Source: Amycolatopsis lexingtonensis (lineage in GTDB: Bacteria; Actinomycetota; Actinomycetes; Mycobacteriales; Pseudonocardiaceae). Taken from it: 64,000 nt of DNA. Made by a program: the position numbers and the translations under genes. This document shows positions 1-7,187 of the stretch, piece after piece. The notes under the pieces were generated by a model that was not told where the DNA came from, ran no database searches, and saw only the letters and a list, made by a program, of their open reading frames with translations. The DNA lies in the NCBI RefSeq assembly GCF_014873755.1, contig NZ_JADBEG010000001.1, forward strand, positions 6,174,501 to 6,238,500, in the 5' to 3' direction. Each line of letters begins with the position of its first letter. Positions within the stretch are counted from its first letter, which is position 1.

Positions 1-1099
1 CGAGCGTGCCCGCGATGACCGCCAGCGGCCAGATCGGGCTGGCGAAGCGGTGCTGGTACATCCAGTCGGCGACCATCACGCCGTACGCGACGATCCCGAG
101 GCCCAGCGGCACCAGCAGCGCGATCAGCGACCGCCGCCACGGGGCCTTGACCAGCGCGAACACGATCACCAGCGCCAGCACGATCACGCCGGCCCAGCCC
201 GCGTAGCCGACCAGCTCGAAGGGGCGCTTCACCGCGTCGAACCCGGGCAGGCCCTGCTGCTTCGCCACCGAAGGGTTGGCCAGGAGCCGGCCGAACTCGG
301 CGTGGCGCCAGACGACGTACGCGCCGAACGGGACCGCGAACGCCGCCACGGACAGCAGCGCGAGGCGGAAGCTCTTCCAGAACAGCCCGGAGCGCAGCAG
401 GAACAGCGCCGCCAGCGGGTACGCGCCCGCGTAGATCAGGCCTTCCGGGCGGGTCAGCGCGGCGAAGGCCACCATGACCCCGGCCCAGATCGCGACCTTC
501 GGGGTCAGCAGCACGTCGCGCTTGACCGAGACGAACAGCGTCACGGCCAGCGTGACCACCGCGAACGCGAACAGCGAGTTCTCCAGGCCGGAGACGACCC
601 AGATGACGAACGACGGGATCGTCGCCAGCGTCAGGCCGGCGATCAGCGTGGCCAGCCACGCGAAGCGGGTGAAGACCTGCTTCGCGGCGAAGTAGCAGGC
701 GGTCAGGATGCCGCCGGTGAACAGCAGGCCCAGCGCCTTCGGGAACAGCACGTAGTCCGGCAGCCCCAAGAGCGAGCCGTGGTCGAAGAGGCCGACGAGC
801 TTGCCGAGGCCGAGCAGCACCATCCACGTCGGGTCGGAGAAGCCCTCGACCGGCGGGGCGCCCGGCTGCAGCACCGGGCCGAGGCCGTCGGCGAAGCTGC
901 GGGCGTAGGAGAACGTGATGGCGGCGTCGTCGACGATCCAGTGGCCGTAGCGGGTGGCGTGGACCGCGACCGCCGCGACGCCGGCGAGCACGGCCAGCAC
1001 CGGCGCGAGCCGCGCGCCCCAGCTCCGCGTGGTCGTCGCGGGCGCGGGGTCCTCGGGGACGTCGCTCGGGGAGGTCTCGGTGAGTGCGCTAGCCGTCAT
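1..1099 (-). CDS. GT-C type membrane glycosyltransferase (partial, C-terminus off the left edge)
   Basis: The visible 366 residues start at ATG 1099 (GACGAGG just upstream) and run off the window. The protein has a short polar N-terminus, a first membrane segment at about residues 30-45, then a WIVDDAAITFSYARSF stretch with the Asp-Asp pair typical of the first periplasmic loop of GT-C enzymes, followed by many hydrophobic segments. Actinobacterial relatives of this shape use polyprenyl-phosphate sugars to build cell-wall polysaccharide; the DD..GP..G layout resembles the mycobacterial arabinosyltransferase AftB family. The substrate cannot be read from the sequence. It is followed upstream by a 184-base gap and an unrelated operon in the same direction. 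Confidence 0.75.
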   Translation of the reverse strand, partial: MTASALTETSPSDVPEDPAPATTTRSWGARLAPVLAVLAGVAAVAVHATRYGHWIVDDAAITFSYARSFADGLGPVLQPGAPPVEGFSDPTWMVLLGLGKLVGLFDHGSLLGLPDYVLFPKALGLLFTGGILTACYFAAKQVFTRFAWLATLIAGLTLATIPSFVIWVVSGLENSLFAFAVVTLAVTLFVSVKRDVLLTPKVAIWAGVMVAFAALTRPEGLIYAGAYPLAALFLLRSGLFWKSFRLALLSVAAFAVPFGAYVVWRHAEFGRLLANPSVAKQQGLPGFDAVKRPFELVGYAGWAGVIVLALVIVFALVKAPWRRSLIALLVPLGLGIVAYGVMVADWMYQHRFASPIWPLAVIAGTL

Positions 1100-1210
1100 G
1101 TCCTCGTCACTGTTCCGCCCGCAGGCTTCTGCCGGTGGGATACGCGCGAGCTGGCGCCCCCTGAAGTGGATCCGCCCGTGGATCCGCCACCGCGGCGACG
1201 CGGTCGAGAC

Positions 1211-1216
1211 ACTGTA
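1211..1216 (-). promoter_or_regulatory. possible -10 for the glycosyltransferase
   Basis: The minus strand reads TACAGT here, about 110 bases before the ATG at 1099, in the otherwise featureless 1100-1283 gap. It fits the TANNNT actinobacterial -10 pattern, but no clear -35 accompanies it. Confidence 0.25.
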
Positions 1217-1283
1217 GCCAATACCCCATCGGGGGTCCGCCACGCGTCGGCATTGAGCGTGATCCACCCCACACTTCGGCCTG

Positions 1284-2396
1284 TCAGGACAGGTGCGAGG
1301 TGTCGTTGACCAGGCGGACCGAGGCGTTGCCGTCCGGGTAGAACTCGACGATCGACAGCGACGCCAGGTCGAGGTGCAGCCGGAAGAGCAGCTGCGGGCC
1401 GGCGTCCAGGCCCATCCGCAGCAGCGTCTTGATCGGCGTCACGTGGCTGACCAGCACCAACGTCTTGCCGCCGTGCTCGGCGATCAGCTCGTCGCGGGCC
1501 TTGCGGACGCGCCGGTGGACGACGTCGAAGCTCTCCCCGCCGGGCGGCGGCACCGAGCTGTCGCCGAGCCACGACCGGTGCAGTTCCGGGTCGCGGTCGG
1601 CCGCTTCGGCGAACGTCAGCCCTTCCCAGTCGCCGAAGTCGGTCTCGATCAGGCCGGGGTGGGTCTCGACGCGGCCGCCGAGCGCGTCGGCGACGGCTTG
1701 CGCGGTCTGCTTCGTGCGGGTCAGCGGCGACGAGATGATCGGGACGGCCTCGCCGTCGACGACCAGGCCGTCCATCGCGGCCAGCCGCTTCGCCGCCGCC
1801 GCGGCCTGCGCGCGGCCCAGTTCGGTGAGCGGGACGTCGCCGCGGCCGGAGTAGCGGCGCAGTGCCGACATCTCCGTCTGGCCGTGGCGAAGCAGGAGTA
1901 GCCGGGTCGGGGTGCCCTTCGCGCCGGTCCACGCCACGGTCGCGCGATCGGGCTTCCGGGTCGGCAGCTTCGGCGCGGCGACGGGCTTCCCGGCGGCTTC
2001 GTCCATGGCCTCGTTGGCCAGGCGGTCGGCGTGGGAGTTCTGCGCGCGCGGGATCCACTCGTACTTGACGCGGGAGAACCCGGCGGCCAGCTCCTTGGCC
2101 TGCTCGGCGAGCGGCTGCATGTCCGGGTGCTTGATCTTCCAGCGCCCGGACATCTGCTCCACCACGAGCTTCGAGTCCATCCGGACGTCCACAGTGGACG
2201 CACCGAGCTCGGCCGCGGCGGCGAGCCCGGCGATCAGCCCGCGGTACTCGGCGACGTTGTTGGTGACGACGCCGAGGCTTTCCTTCCGCTCGGCGAGCAC
2301 CTGGCCGTCGGCGTCCTTGACGACCGCGCCGTAGCCGGCGGGGCCGGGGTTGCCCCGGGACCCGCCGTCGGCCTCGATGACGACGTGCGAGGTCAC
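1284..2396 (-). CDS. bifunctional RNase H / histidine phosphatase
   Basis: A 370-residue fusion. Residues 1-135 are a type I RNase H that cleaves the RNA strand of RNA-DNA hybrids; the acidic catalytic residues are visible as D10 (IEADGG), E50 (NVAEYRG), D74 (VRMDSK) and D124 (SHADRLANE). After a linker, residues 165-370 form a histidine phosphatase of the CobC/phosphoglycerate-mutase type with RHG at 170-172 and a later VLVSHVTP. This matches the mycobacterial Rv2228c architecture, where the C-terminal half has acid or alpha-ribazole phosphatase activity; a link to cobalamin synthesis is only suggested here by cobD at 7.2 kb. GTG 2396 was chosen because it overlaps the preceding stop (GTGA). 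Third gene of the Nif3 operon. Confidence 0.92.
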   Translation of the reverse strand: MTSHVVIEADGGSRGNPGPAGYGAVVKDADGQVLAERKESLGVVTNNVAEYRGLIAGLAAAAELGASTVDVRMDSKLVVEQMSGRWKIKHPDMQPLAEQAKELAAGFSRVKYEWIPRAQNSHADRLANEAMDEAAGKPVAAPKLPTRKPDRATVAWTGAKGTPTRLLLLRHGQTEMSALRRYSGRGDVPLTELGRAQAAAAAKRLAAMDGLVVDGEAVPIISSPLTRTKQTAQAVADALGGRVETHPGLIETDFGDWEGLTFAEAADRDPELHRSWLGDSSVPPPGGESFDVVHRRVRKARDELIAEHGGKTLVLVSHVTPIKTLLRMGLDAGPQLLFRLHLDLASLSIVEFYPDGNASVRLVNDTSHLS

Positions 2397-3130
2397 AGAC
2401 CCGACTCCACGGTCCGGACCAGGATCGCGCCGCAGTTCTCGCACTGGATGACGTCGTCCTCGGGCGAGCCCTTGATCTCGTTGACGGTGTTGCGGTCCAG
2501 CTCCAGCTGGCAGGCGCCGCAGCGGCGGGCGCGCAGGAGGGCGGCACCGATGCCCTTGTGCTCGCGGACCCGCTCGTACAGCTTGAGCAGCGGCTCCGGG
2601 AAGCGCGGCACCAGCTTCTCGCGGTCTTCTTCGCGGCGCGCGCGGGTGGTGTCGAGGTCCTTGAACGCCTCGTCGCGGCGGGCGGTCGCGGCGACGACCT
2701 CGGCTTCGGCCTTGTCGACCTCGGCGCCGGTGCGCTGCGCGTCCAGGCCGAGGGCCTCGCGCTGCTCCATCAGTTCCAGCAGGTCGTCCTCGAGCGCGCG
2801 CTGGCGCCGCTCCAGCGACTGCAGTTCGTGTTCGATGTCGGTCATCTGCTTCGAGTTCACCGAGCCGGACGCCAGGAGCTTGCGGTCGCGGTCCTCGCGG
2901 GCGCGCACCGACTCGATCTCCTTCTCCTGCCGGGCGATCTCGCGGTCGAGGTCGGAAGCGGCGGTCTCCACCGAGACGAGCGCGTCGCGGCGCTCGCGGG
3001 CGGTCTTCTCCCCCGCGTCGATCTCGGCCAGCTCCGGCAGGGTGCGGCGGCGGTGCGCGGTGCGCGAGAGCTCGGCGTCCACCTTGGCGAGCTCGAGCAA
3101 CTGGCGCTGCACGGCGGGTTCGGCCTTCAC
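2393..3130 (-). CDS. C4-type zinc-ribbon coiled-coil protein
   Basis: 245 residues. The first 180 are charged heptad-rich helix (long Glu/Arg/Lys/Leu stretches), predicting an antiparallel coiled coil. The C-terminus holds a zinc ribbon: CGAC near residue 205 and CENC near residue 232. The family (mycobacterial Rv2229c type) is conserved between Nif3 and RNase H genes, but its biochemical role is not settled; a nucleic-acid or protein scaffold is likely. GTG 3130 was chosen for the AGGAG seven bases upstream. It starts 10 bases after the Nif3 stop and overlaps the RNase H gene by four. Confidence 0.9.
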   Translation of the reverse strand: MKAEPAVQRQLLELAKVDAELSRTAHRRRTLPELAEIDAGEKTARERRDALVSVETAASDLDREIARQEKEIESVRAREDRDRKLLASGSVNSKQMTDIEHELQSLERRQRALEDDLLELMEQREALGLDAQRTGAEVDKAEAEVVAATARRDEAFKDLDTTRARREEDREKLVPRFPEPLLKLYERVREHKGIGAALLRARRCGACQLELDRNTVNEIKGSPEDDVIQCENCGAILVRTVESGL

Positions 3131-3140
3131 GGTGCTCCTC

Positions 3141-3962
3141 TTAATTCGATGTGCGCTCGGCGCGGACGTTCCACGGGTCGGTGCACCGCGTGGAGACGCA
3201 GATGTCGACGTTACCCGCAAACGCCTGCGCCACGACCGCCGAGGCTTGCCCGCACCACGGCCATTCGCTGGCCCAGTGGGTCAGCCCGACCAGCGCGGGC
3301 ACCGGCCGCGCCCCGGCCAGGTGCTCACCGGCGGGGTGATGCCGCAGGTCGGCGGTGACGTAGGCGTCGACGCCGGCCGCGGTGGCCTGCTTCAGGTAGG
3401 AGTCCCCGGCCCCGCCGGACACCGCGACGGTGCGGATCGGCCGGTTCTCGTCGCCCGCGCCGAGCACCCCGGGCACGGTCTCGGGCAGGGCGTCGGCGAC
3501 GCGCTGGACGAACATCGCGAACGGTTCGGGCTCGGGCAGCTCGCCGAGGCGGCCGATGCCGGTGACGCCGTCGGCGTTGGGTTCGAGGGGGCCGGTCACG
3601 CGCAGGCCGATGGCTTCGGCGAGGGCGTCGGACACGCCGGGGTCGGCGGAGTCGGCGTTGGTGTGCGCGCAGTAGAGGGCGATGCCGTCGCGGATCATCC
3701 GGTGGACGAGCGCGCCCTTGGCGGTGTCGGCCGGGACCCCGTGCACGCCGCGCAGGAGCAGCGGGTGGTGCGCGACGATCAGCTGCGCGCCGAGCGCGGC
3801 GGCCTCTTCGACGGTCTCGGCGACGGGATCGACGCAGAAGAGCACGCGTGTGACGGGTTCGGCGGGATCGCCGCAGACGAGGCCGACGGCGTCCCACGAC
3901 TCGGCGAGCGCGGGCGGGTAGGCCTGCTCCAGCACGGTGATGATTTCGGATAGTGCGGGCAT
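3141..3962 (-). CDS. Nif3-like dinuclear metal centre protein
   Basis: 273 residues, the usual length for the Nif3/YqfO/DUF34 family. Family hallmarks are present: ESWDAVGLVCGD near the N-terminus, LIVAHHPLLLRG with the two metal-binding His at about residues 64-65, and a C-terminal VGLTHWASEW. Members form hexameric rings with two metal ions per subunit; some act on folate or nucleotide-type metabolites, but the role in actinobacteria is not established. First gene of the Nif3, zinc-ribbon, RNase H operon. The ATG at 3962 has only a weak GAAGAT upstream; an ATG at 3995 in the same frame is an alternative. Confidence 0.9.
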   Translation of the reverse strand: MPALSEIITVLEQAYPPALAESWDAVGLVCGDPAEPVTRVLFCVDPVAETVEEAAALGAQLIVAHHPLLLRGVHGVPADTAKGALVHRMIRDGIALYCAHTNADSADPGVSDALAEAIGLRVTGPLEPNADGVTGIGRLGELPEPEPFAMFVQRVADALPETVPGVLGAGDENRPIRTVAVSGGAGDSYLKQATAAGVDAYVTADLRHHPAGEHLAGARPVPALVGLTHWASEWPWCGQASAVVAQAFAGNVDICVSTRCTDPWNVRAERTSN

Positions 3963-3993
3963 CCCGGGATCTTCGCATGTAGGTTCGCGGGCC

Positions 3994-4340
3994 ATGCGAG
4001 TACTGGCTGTGCTCTTCGCGGTGGTGTCCGGACCGAGGCCGGCACCGTCGCCACGAGGAGACCGGGTGGCCGCAGCGAAGAAGGGCACGCCGGGATCGAG
4101 GCGAACAAGCTGGTGCAGCGCGGGCTCTACGTGCGCTGGGATTCGCCCGCGGCCCGATCTGGCACAGCTCCGCCCGGTGATCGACCGGCTGAACACGGGC
4201 CTGCTGACCGAGCTGACTTCGCCCGCGCGGTCGGCCGGCTCGTGCCCGGCCCGCAGCAGGTGGCGGACGTGGTCCGCCACTTCGACGCGCTGCACGCCCG
4301 CGCCCTCGCCACGGCGACCGCGGCTACCTGCACGGGCTGA
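3994..4340 (+). pseudogene. decayed secreted (AroQ-gamma) chorismate mutase
   Basis: No single frame is intact, but three frames read in order give a secreted chorismate mutase. From ATG 3994 the first frame starts MRVLAVLFAVVSG, the beginning of a signal peptide. A second frame reads GIEANKLVQRGLYVRW (catalytic helix region, compare QIEA in the family). A third reads RPDLAQLRPVIDRLNTGLL. The second frame resumes with VRHFDALHARALATATAATC and stops at 4340. The order and spacing match the family's PDL...IDxLN...RHLDxLxxRALxTA landmarks. At least two frameshifts and lost N-terminal sequence make this a remnant. It starts 31 bases beyond the divergent Nif3 gene and converges on the Cys-rich mini-ORF. 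Confidence 0.7.
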
Positions 4341-4394
4341 AGGAGGCGCCCCGGCGACGTCTGGCCACCGCCGCCGCGAGCGCCGCGTGGAGCG

Positions 4395-4457
4395 TCAGTT
4401 GCAGTTGCCGCAGCAGCCGCAGCCCTGACCGGTGCACTTCGAGCAGCATCCGTGCAT
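4395..4457 (-). CDS. 20-residue Cys-rich (metallothionein-like) micropeptide
   Basis: ATG 4457 to TGA 4395 encodes 20 residues with cysteines at 4, 5, 8, 13, 15, 16 and 19, giving CC-x2-C, then C-x-CC-x2-C. The only other residues are Gly, Asn, Gln, Ser, Thr, Lys and one His, all small or polar. GGAAGGAAG lies 5-13 bases before the ATG, one of the best ribosome-binding sites in the window, and an in-frame stop upstream leaves this ATG as the only start. The pattern suggests a thiolate metal cluster (Zn, Cu(I)) or a redox peptide. It faces away from the tyrosine phosphatase gene and points at the chorismate mutase remnant. I do not recognise a named family; function is inferred from composition only. 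Confidence 0.6.
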   Translation of the reverse strand: MHGCCSKCTGQGCGCCGNCN

Positions 4458-4484
4458 GATCGCTTCCTTCCGGTTCGCGTCCTC

Positions 4485-4498
4485 GCGTGATCACGCTA
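4485..4498 (-). promoter_or_regulatory. possible -10 and palindromic operator for the Cys-rich micropeptide
   Basis: On the minus strand TAGCGT (4498-4493) fits a -10 about 36 bases before the ATG. A perfect 12-base palindrome, GCGTGATCACGC (4485-4496), overlaps the -10 and the expected start of transcription, where a repressor would act. Confidence 0.35.
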
Positions 4499-4572
4499 AG
4501 TGCCGGCCGGCGGGCGGGGGTACCGCCGAGCGAGCGGGTGACCGGGTGAACCGGCCGGTTACGCTCGCGGAC

Positions 4573-5034
4573 GTGACCCACATCGTCTTCGTCTGCTCCG
4601 GCAACATCTGCCGCTCCCCCATGGCCGAGCTGGTGTTCCGGGCCAAGCTGGAAGAGGCGGGCCTCGGTGACGCCGTGCGCGTGACGAGCGCCGGCACCGG
4701 GCCGTGGCACGCCGGGGAGCCCGCCGACAAGCGGGCCCGGGCGACGCTGAAGGCCCACGGCTACCCGACCGCGCACGTGGCGTCCGAGGTGTCCGGCGAA
4801 GACCTCGCCGCCGATCTGCTGCTGGCCGCCGACGAAGGGCACGCCGAGTTCCTGCGGTCGCGGGTGGACGACCCGGCGAAGGTGCGGCTGCTGCGGTCGT
4901 TCGACCCCTCCGCCCCCGAGGGCGCCGAGGTCCCGGACCCCTACTACGGCGGCGACGACGGCTTCGAGGACGTTCTCGGCATGGTCGAGCGCACGGTGCC
5001 CGGTTTGCTCGATTGGGTGCGTTCGCAGGGGTAG
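4573..5034 (+). CDS. ptpA: low-molecular-weight protein tyrosine phosphatase
   Basis: 153 residues, the normal family length. The P-loop CSGNICRS gives C8-x5-R14, and the general-acid DPYY motif lies near residue 125, so catalysis should be intact. It dephosphorylates protein tyrosines in the cytoplasm; the mycobacterial homologue is PtpA. GTG 4573 aligns the start with the family (THIVFVCSGN); a GTG at 4537 or 4544 would add a poorly conserved extension. It is divergent from the Cys-rich micropeptide and 60 bases before the SURF1 start used here. Confidence 0.9.
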   Translation: MTHIVFVCSGNICRSPMAELVFRAKLEEAGLGDAVRVTSAGTGPWHAGEPADKRARATLKAHGYPTAHVASEVSGEDLAADLLLAADEGHAEFLRSRVDDPAKVRLLRSFDPSAPEGAEVPDPYYGGDDGFEDVLGMVERTVPGLLDWVRSQG

Positions 5035-5082
5035 GAATCACAGGTGGCGGAGGTCGGCGGGCGGCCGGGACCGGACACGGCC

Positions 5083-5088
5083 TACCGT
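5083..5088 (+). promoter_or_regulatory. -10 of a likely leaderless SURF1 transcript
   Basis: TACCGT followed by exactly six bases and the GTG start at 5095, the geometry expected when transcription starts at the initiation codon. Confidence 0.4.
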
Positions 5089-5094
5089 GGTGGG

Positions 5095-5931
5095 GTGCGG
5101 TTGCGGTTCCTGCTCAAGCCCGGGTGGCTGGCTCTGACGGCGGTGGTGTTCACCTTCGCCATCTGCTGCTTCACGCTCCTCTCACCCTGGCAGTTCAGCC
5201 GCAACACCGAGCGCGAGCAGCAGAACGCCGCGCTGGAGACGTCGTTCACGGCCGCGCCGCTGCCGCTCACGCAGCTGCTGCCGCCGGGGAGCGTCGTCGG
5301 GCCGCGGACCGAATGGCACCTCGTCTCCATCACCGGCCGGTACCTGCCGGACAAGGAAGTCGTCGCGCGGCTGCGGACGGTCCAGGGCGAAGGCGCGTTC
5401 GAGGTGCTGACGCCGCTGCAGACCACCGACGGCACGGTCGTGCTGATCGACCGCGGCTACGTCCGGCTCGACAGCAAGTCCGCCGTGCTGCCCTACGCAC
5501 CGCCCCCGCCCGGCACGGTGACGGTGACCGCGCGGGCGCGCGCGGACGAAACGGACCCGAAGAACCGCGACGCGTTCGCCGACGCCTCGACCGGCGGGCG
5601 GCCGCAGAGCTACGTCGTCGATTCGCGGGTCGTCGCGCGGGCGGGACGGCTCGACATCCGGCCGGGCTACTTCCAGCTCGACACCGGCCAGCCCGGCGTG
5701 CTCGGCGCGCTGCCGCTGCCGCAGACGGACTCGGGGCCGTTCCTGTCGTACGCGCTGCAGTGGATCGCGTTCGGCGCGATGGCGCTGCTCGGCTGGCTGT
5801 ACTTCACCGTCCGGGAGCTTAAGCCGGGTGGCGCGCTCGACGACGCGTCGTCGCCGGAGAAGACGCGCCGGAAGTCCGTCGCGGAGATCCTGGCCGAAGA
5901 CGAGCTCGCCGAAAGTGGCCACCAGAAATAA
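5095..5931 (+). CDS. SURF1 family protein (cytochrome oxidase assembly)
   Basis: 278 residues with the SURF1 layout: an N-terminal membrane helix (residues 8-28, ending LSPWQFSRN with the conserved W-Q-F-R), a large extracytoplasmic domain including DRGYVRLDS, and a second helix near residues 215-240 followed by a charged tail. SURF1 proteins help insert heme during assembly of aa3-type oxidase. The start is placed at GTG 5095, where the family normally begins and where a -10 sits six bases upstream; GTG 5044, with AGGA before it, would add 17 residues. Confidence 0.88.
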   Translation: MRLRFLLKPGWLALTAVVFTFAICCFTLLSPWQFSRNTEREQQNAALETSFTAAPLPLTQLLPPGSVVGPRTEWHLVSITGRYLPDKEVVARLRTVQGEGAFEVLTPLQTTDGTVVLIDRGYVRLDSKSAVLPYAPPPPGTVTVTARARADETDPKNRDAFADASTGGRPQSYVVDSRVVARAGRLDIRPGYFQLDTGQPGVLGALPLPQTDSGPFLSYALQWIAFGAMALLGWLYFTVRELKPGGALDDASSPEKTRRKSVAEILAEDELAESGHQK

Positions 5932-5981
5932 GCCGGAGTTGGCCCTTCGACACGGCCACTTGCCCGGGTGACACTGCGGGC

Positions 5982-6596
5982 ATGCTGATCCACCCCTGGG
6001 ACGCCGCCGACGACTCCGAATGGCGGGAGTGGCTGGCCTCGCACGACTTCGGCCAGCTGATCGCCGGCGGCACCGGCCGCGACCTGCCGGTGGTCACCCC
6101 GGCGCACTTCGCGTTCGACGGCGACCGGACGGTCGTCACCCACCTGGCGCGGCCCAACCCGATCTGGCCGCTGCTGGAGGAGCACCCGCGCGCGCTGCTG
6201 ACGGTGGTCGACGACTACACGTACATCCGCGCGGACTGGAACACGACTGCGGACCCGGCGCACGGGGTGCCGACTTCGTACTACGCGACCGTGCAGCTCG
6301 AAGGCGACGTCCGGCTGGTCGACGACCCGGCGGCGAAGGCGGCGCTGCTGGACAAGCAGTTGCGGCATTTCGAGCCTGACGGCGTGCGGGCGCCGGTGAG
6401 CGCGACGGAGGCGCCGGACCGGCGGCTGCTGCCGGGGATCCGCGGGATCGAGTTCACGATCACCGGCGTGCGGGCGAAGTTCAAGTTCGGCGGGAACAAG
6501 ACGGCTGAGGACCGGGAGCGGATCGGGACGCGGCTGGCGGAACGGGACGGACGGCTGGACGGGGCGGCGTTGACGCAGCTGCGCCGCCGAAGCTGA
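5982..6596 (+). CDS. PaiB-like FMN-binding protein
   Basis: 204 residues matching the FMN-binding negative regulator family (PaiB). Landmarks: HPWDAADDSEW start in place of the family's YxPxhF, PVVTPAHFAFD, GDRTVVTHLARPNPIW (flavin-phosphate binding), PTSYYATVQLEG and a late FKFGGNKTAEDRERI. PaiB of Bacillus represses sporulation genes; most homologues are better regarded as split-barrel flavoproteins of unknown substrate. Single gene, 50 bases after SURF1. The end of the gene is duplicated just downstream. Confidence 0.85.
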   Translation: MLIHPWDAADDSEWREWLASHDFGQLIAGGTGRDLPVVTPAHFAFDGDRTVVTHLARPNPIWPLLEEHPRALLTVVDDYTYIRADWNTTADPAHGVPTSYYATVQLEGDVRLVDDPAAKAALLDKQLRHFEPDGVRAPVSATEAPDRRLLPGIRGIEFTITGVRAKFKFGGNKTAEDRERIGTRLAERDGRLDGAALTQLRRRS

Positions 6597-6668
6597 GGGA
6601 CCCAGCCGCGGCTGGCGGGGATTGGCTGGACGCGGCGGCGTTGACCCAGCTGCGCCGCCGCGGCTGAG
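6553..6668 (+). repeat. imperfect tandem copy of the PaiB gene end
   Basis: Bases 6553-6597, covering the last 14 codons and stop, recur at 6624-6668 with 41 of 45 positions identical and an offset of 71 bases. The second copy lies after the stop and is not translated. Confidence 0.8.
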
Positions 6669-6688
6669 TCCGCCGGCCGCGCTTCCCC

Positions 6689-7126
6689 TCACCCCCCGCA
6701 GGCCGCAACCGGCTGAACGGCCAGGTCGCCGTCGATGGTCTCGCCGGTGGCGTGGTTCACCGCGTGCACGGTCATGTGCTGGACGGTGCCCGGCTGGTTG
6801 GCGGTCGGGTGCTGCTCCCGGATGCCGGTGGTCGTCGAAACGTCGTCGCCGGTGAAGAAGACCAGGCCGTTGTCGGCGAAGGTGATCGTCCAGACCTGGC
6901 CGGCGACGTTCGTGTGGATCTCGAACTCCTCGCCGACGACGAACGAGCCGCCCGGGCCGTCGTCGTCGTGCTTGGACTTCAGCGTCCACGAGGTGCCCAG
7001 GGTGCCGACGTCGTCGGCCTCGTACGTGGGACCGCAGCGCCGTCCCTTGGCCTCGGCGTTCCCGGGCACGACGAGGGCGAGCAGGCTCGCGGTGACCACG
7101 CCGACCGCGATGTGCTTGTACCGCAC
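6689..7126 (-). CDS. secreted protein of unknown function
   Basis: 145 residues. Residues 1-27 form a Sec signal peptide (Arg-Lys start, hydrophobic core, A-E-A cleavage region). The mature part is about 118 residues with two cysteines, C32 near its start and one near the C-terminus (VAACGG), plausibly one disulfide, and is rich in beta-prone residues (GTSWTLKSK, EEFEIHTNV, GQVWTITFADNG). GTG 7126 has AGGA eight bases upstream. I do not recognise a family; secretion is the only property I would assert. Confidence 0.75.
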   Translation of the reverse strand: MRYKHIAVGVVTASLLALVVPGNAEAKGRRCGPTYEADDVGTLGTSWTLKSKHDDDGPGGSFVVGEEFEIHTNVAGQVWTITFADNGLVFFTGDDVSTTTGIREQHPTANQPGTVQHMTVHAVNHATGETIDGDLAVQPVAACGG

Positions 7127-7187
7127 GGAATCCTCCCGATTGTCTGCGAGCGTCTATACCCGTCGATACGCGGAGGGGTTACGAAAT

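Noticed and set aside
50..1309. Long plus-strand ORF rich in Arg, Gln, Asp and His
   Set aside because: Antisense shadow of the glycosyltransferase gene: its composition is the reading of GC-skewed third positions, while the minus strand encodes a coherent membrane protein with conserved DD motif.
2031..3953. 640-residue plus-strand ORF
   Set aside because: Spans three minus-strand genes with family motifs and conserved order; low-complexity residues and no recognisable domain.
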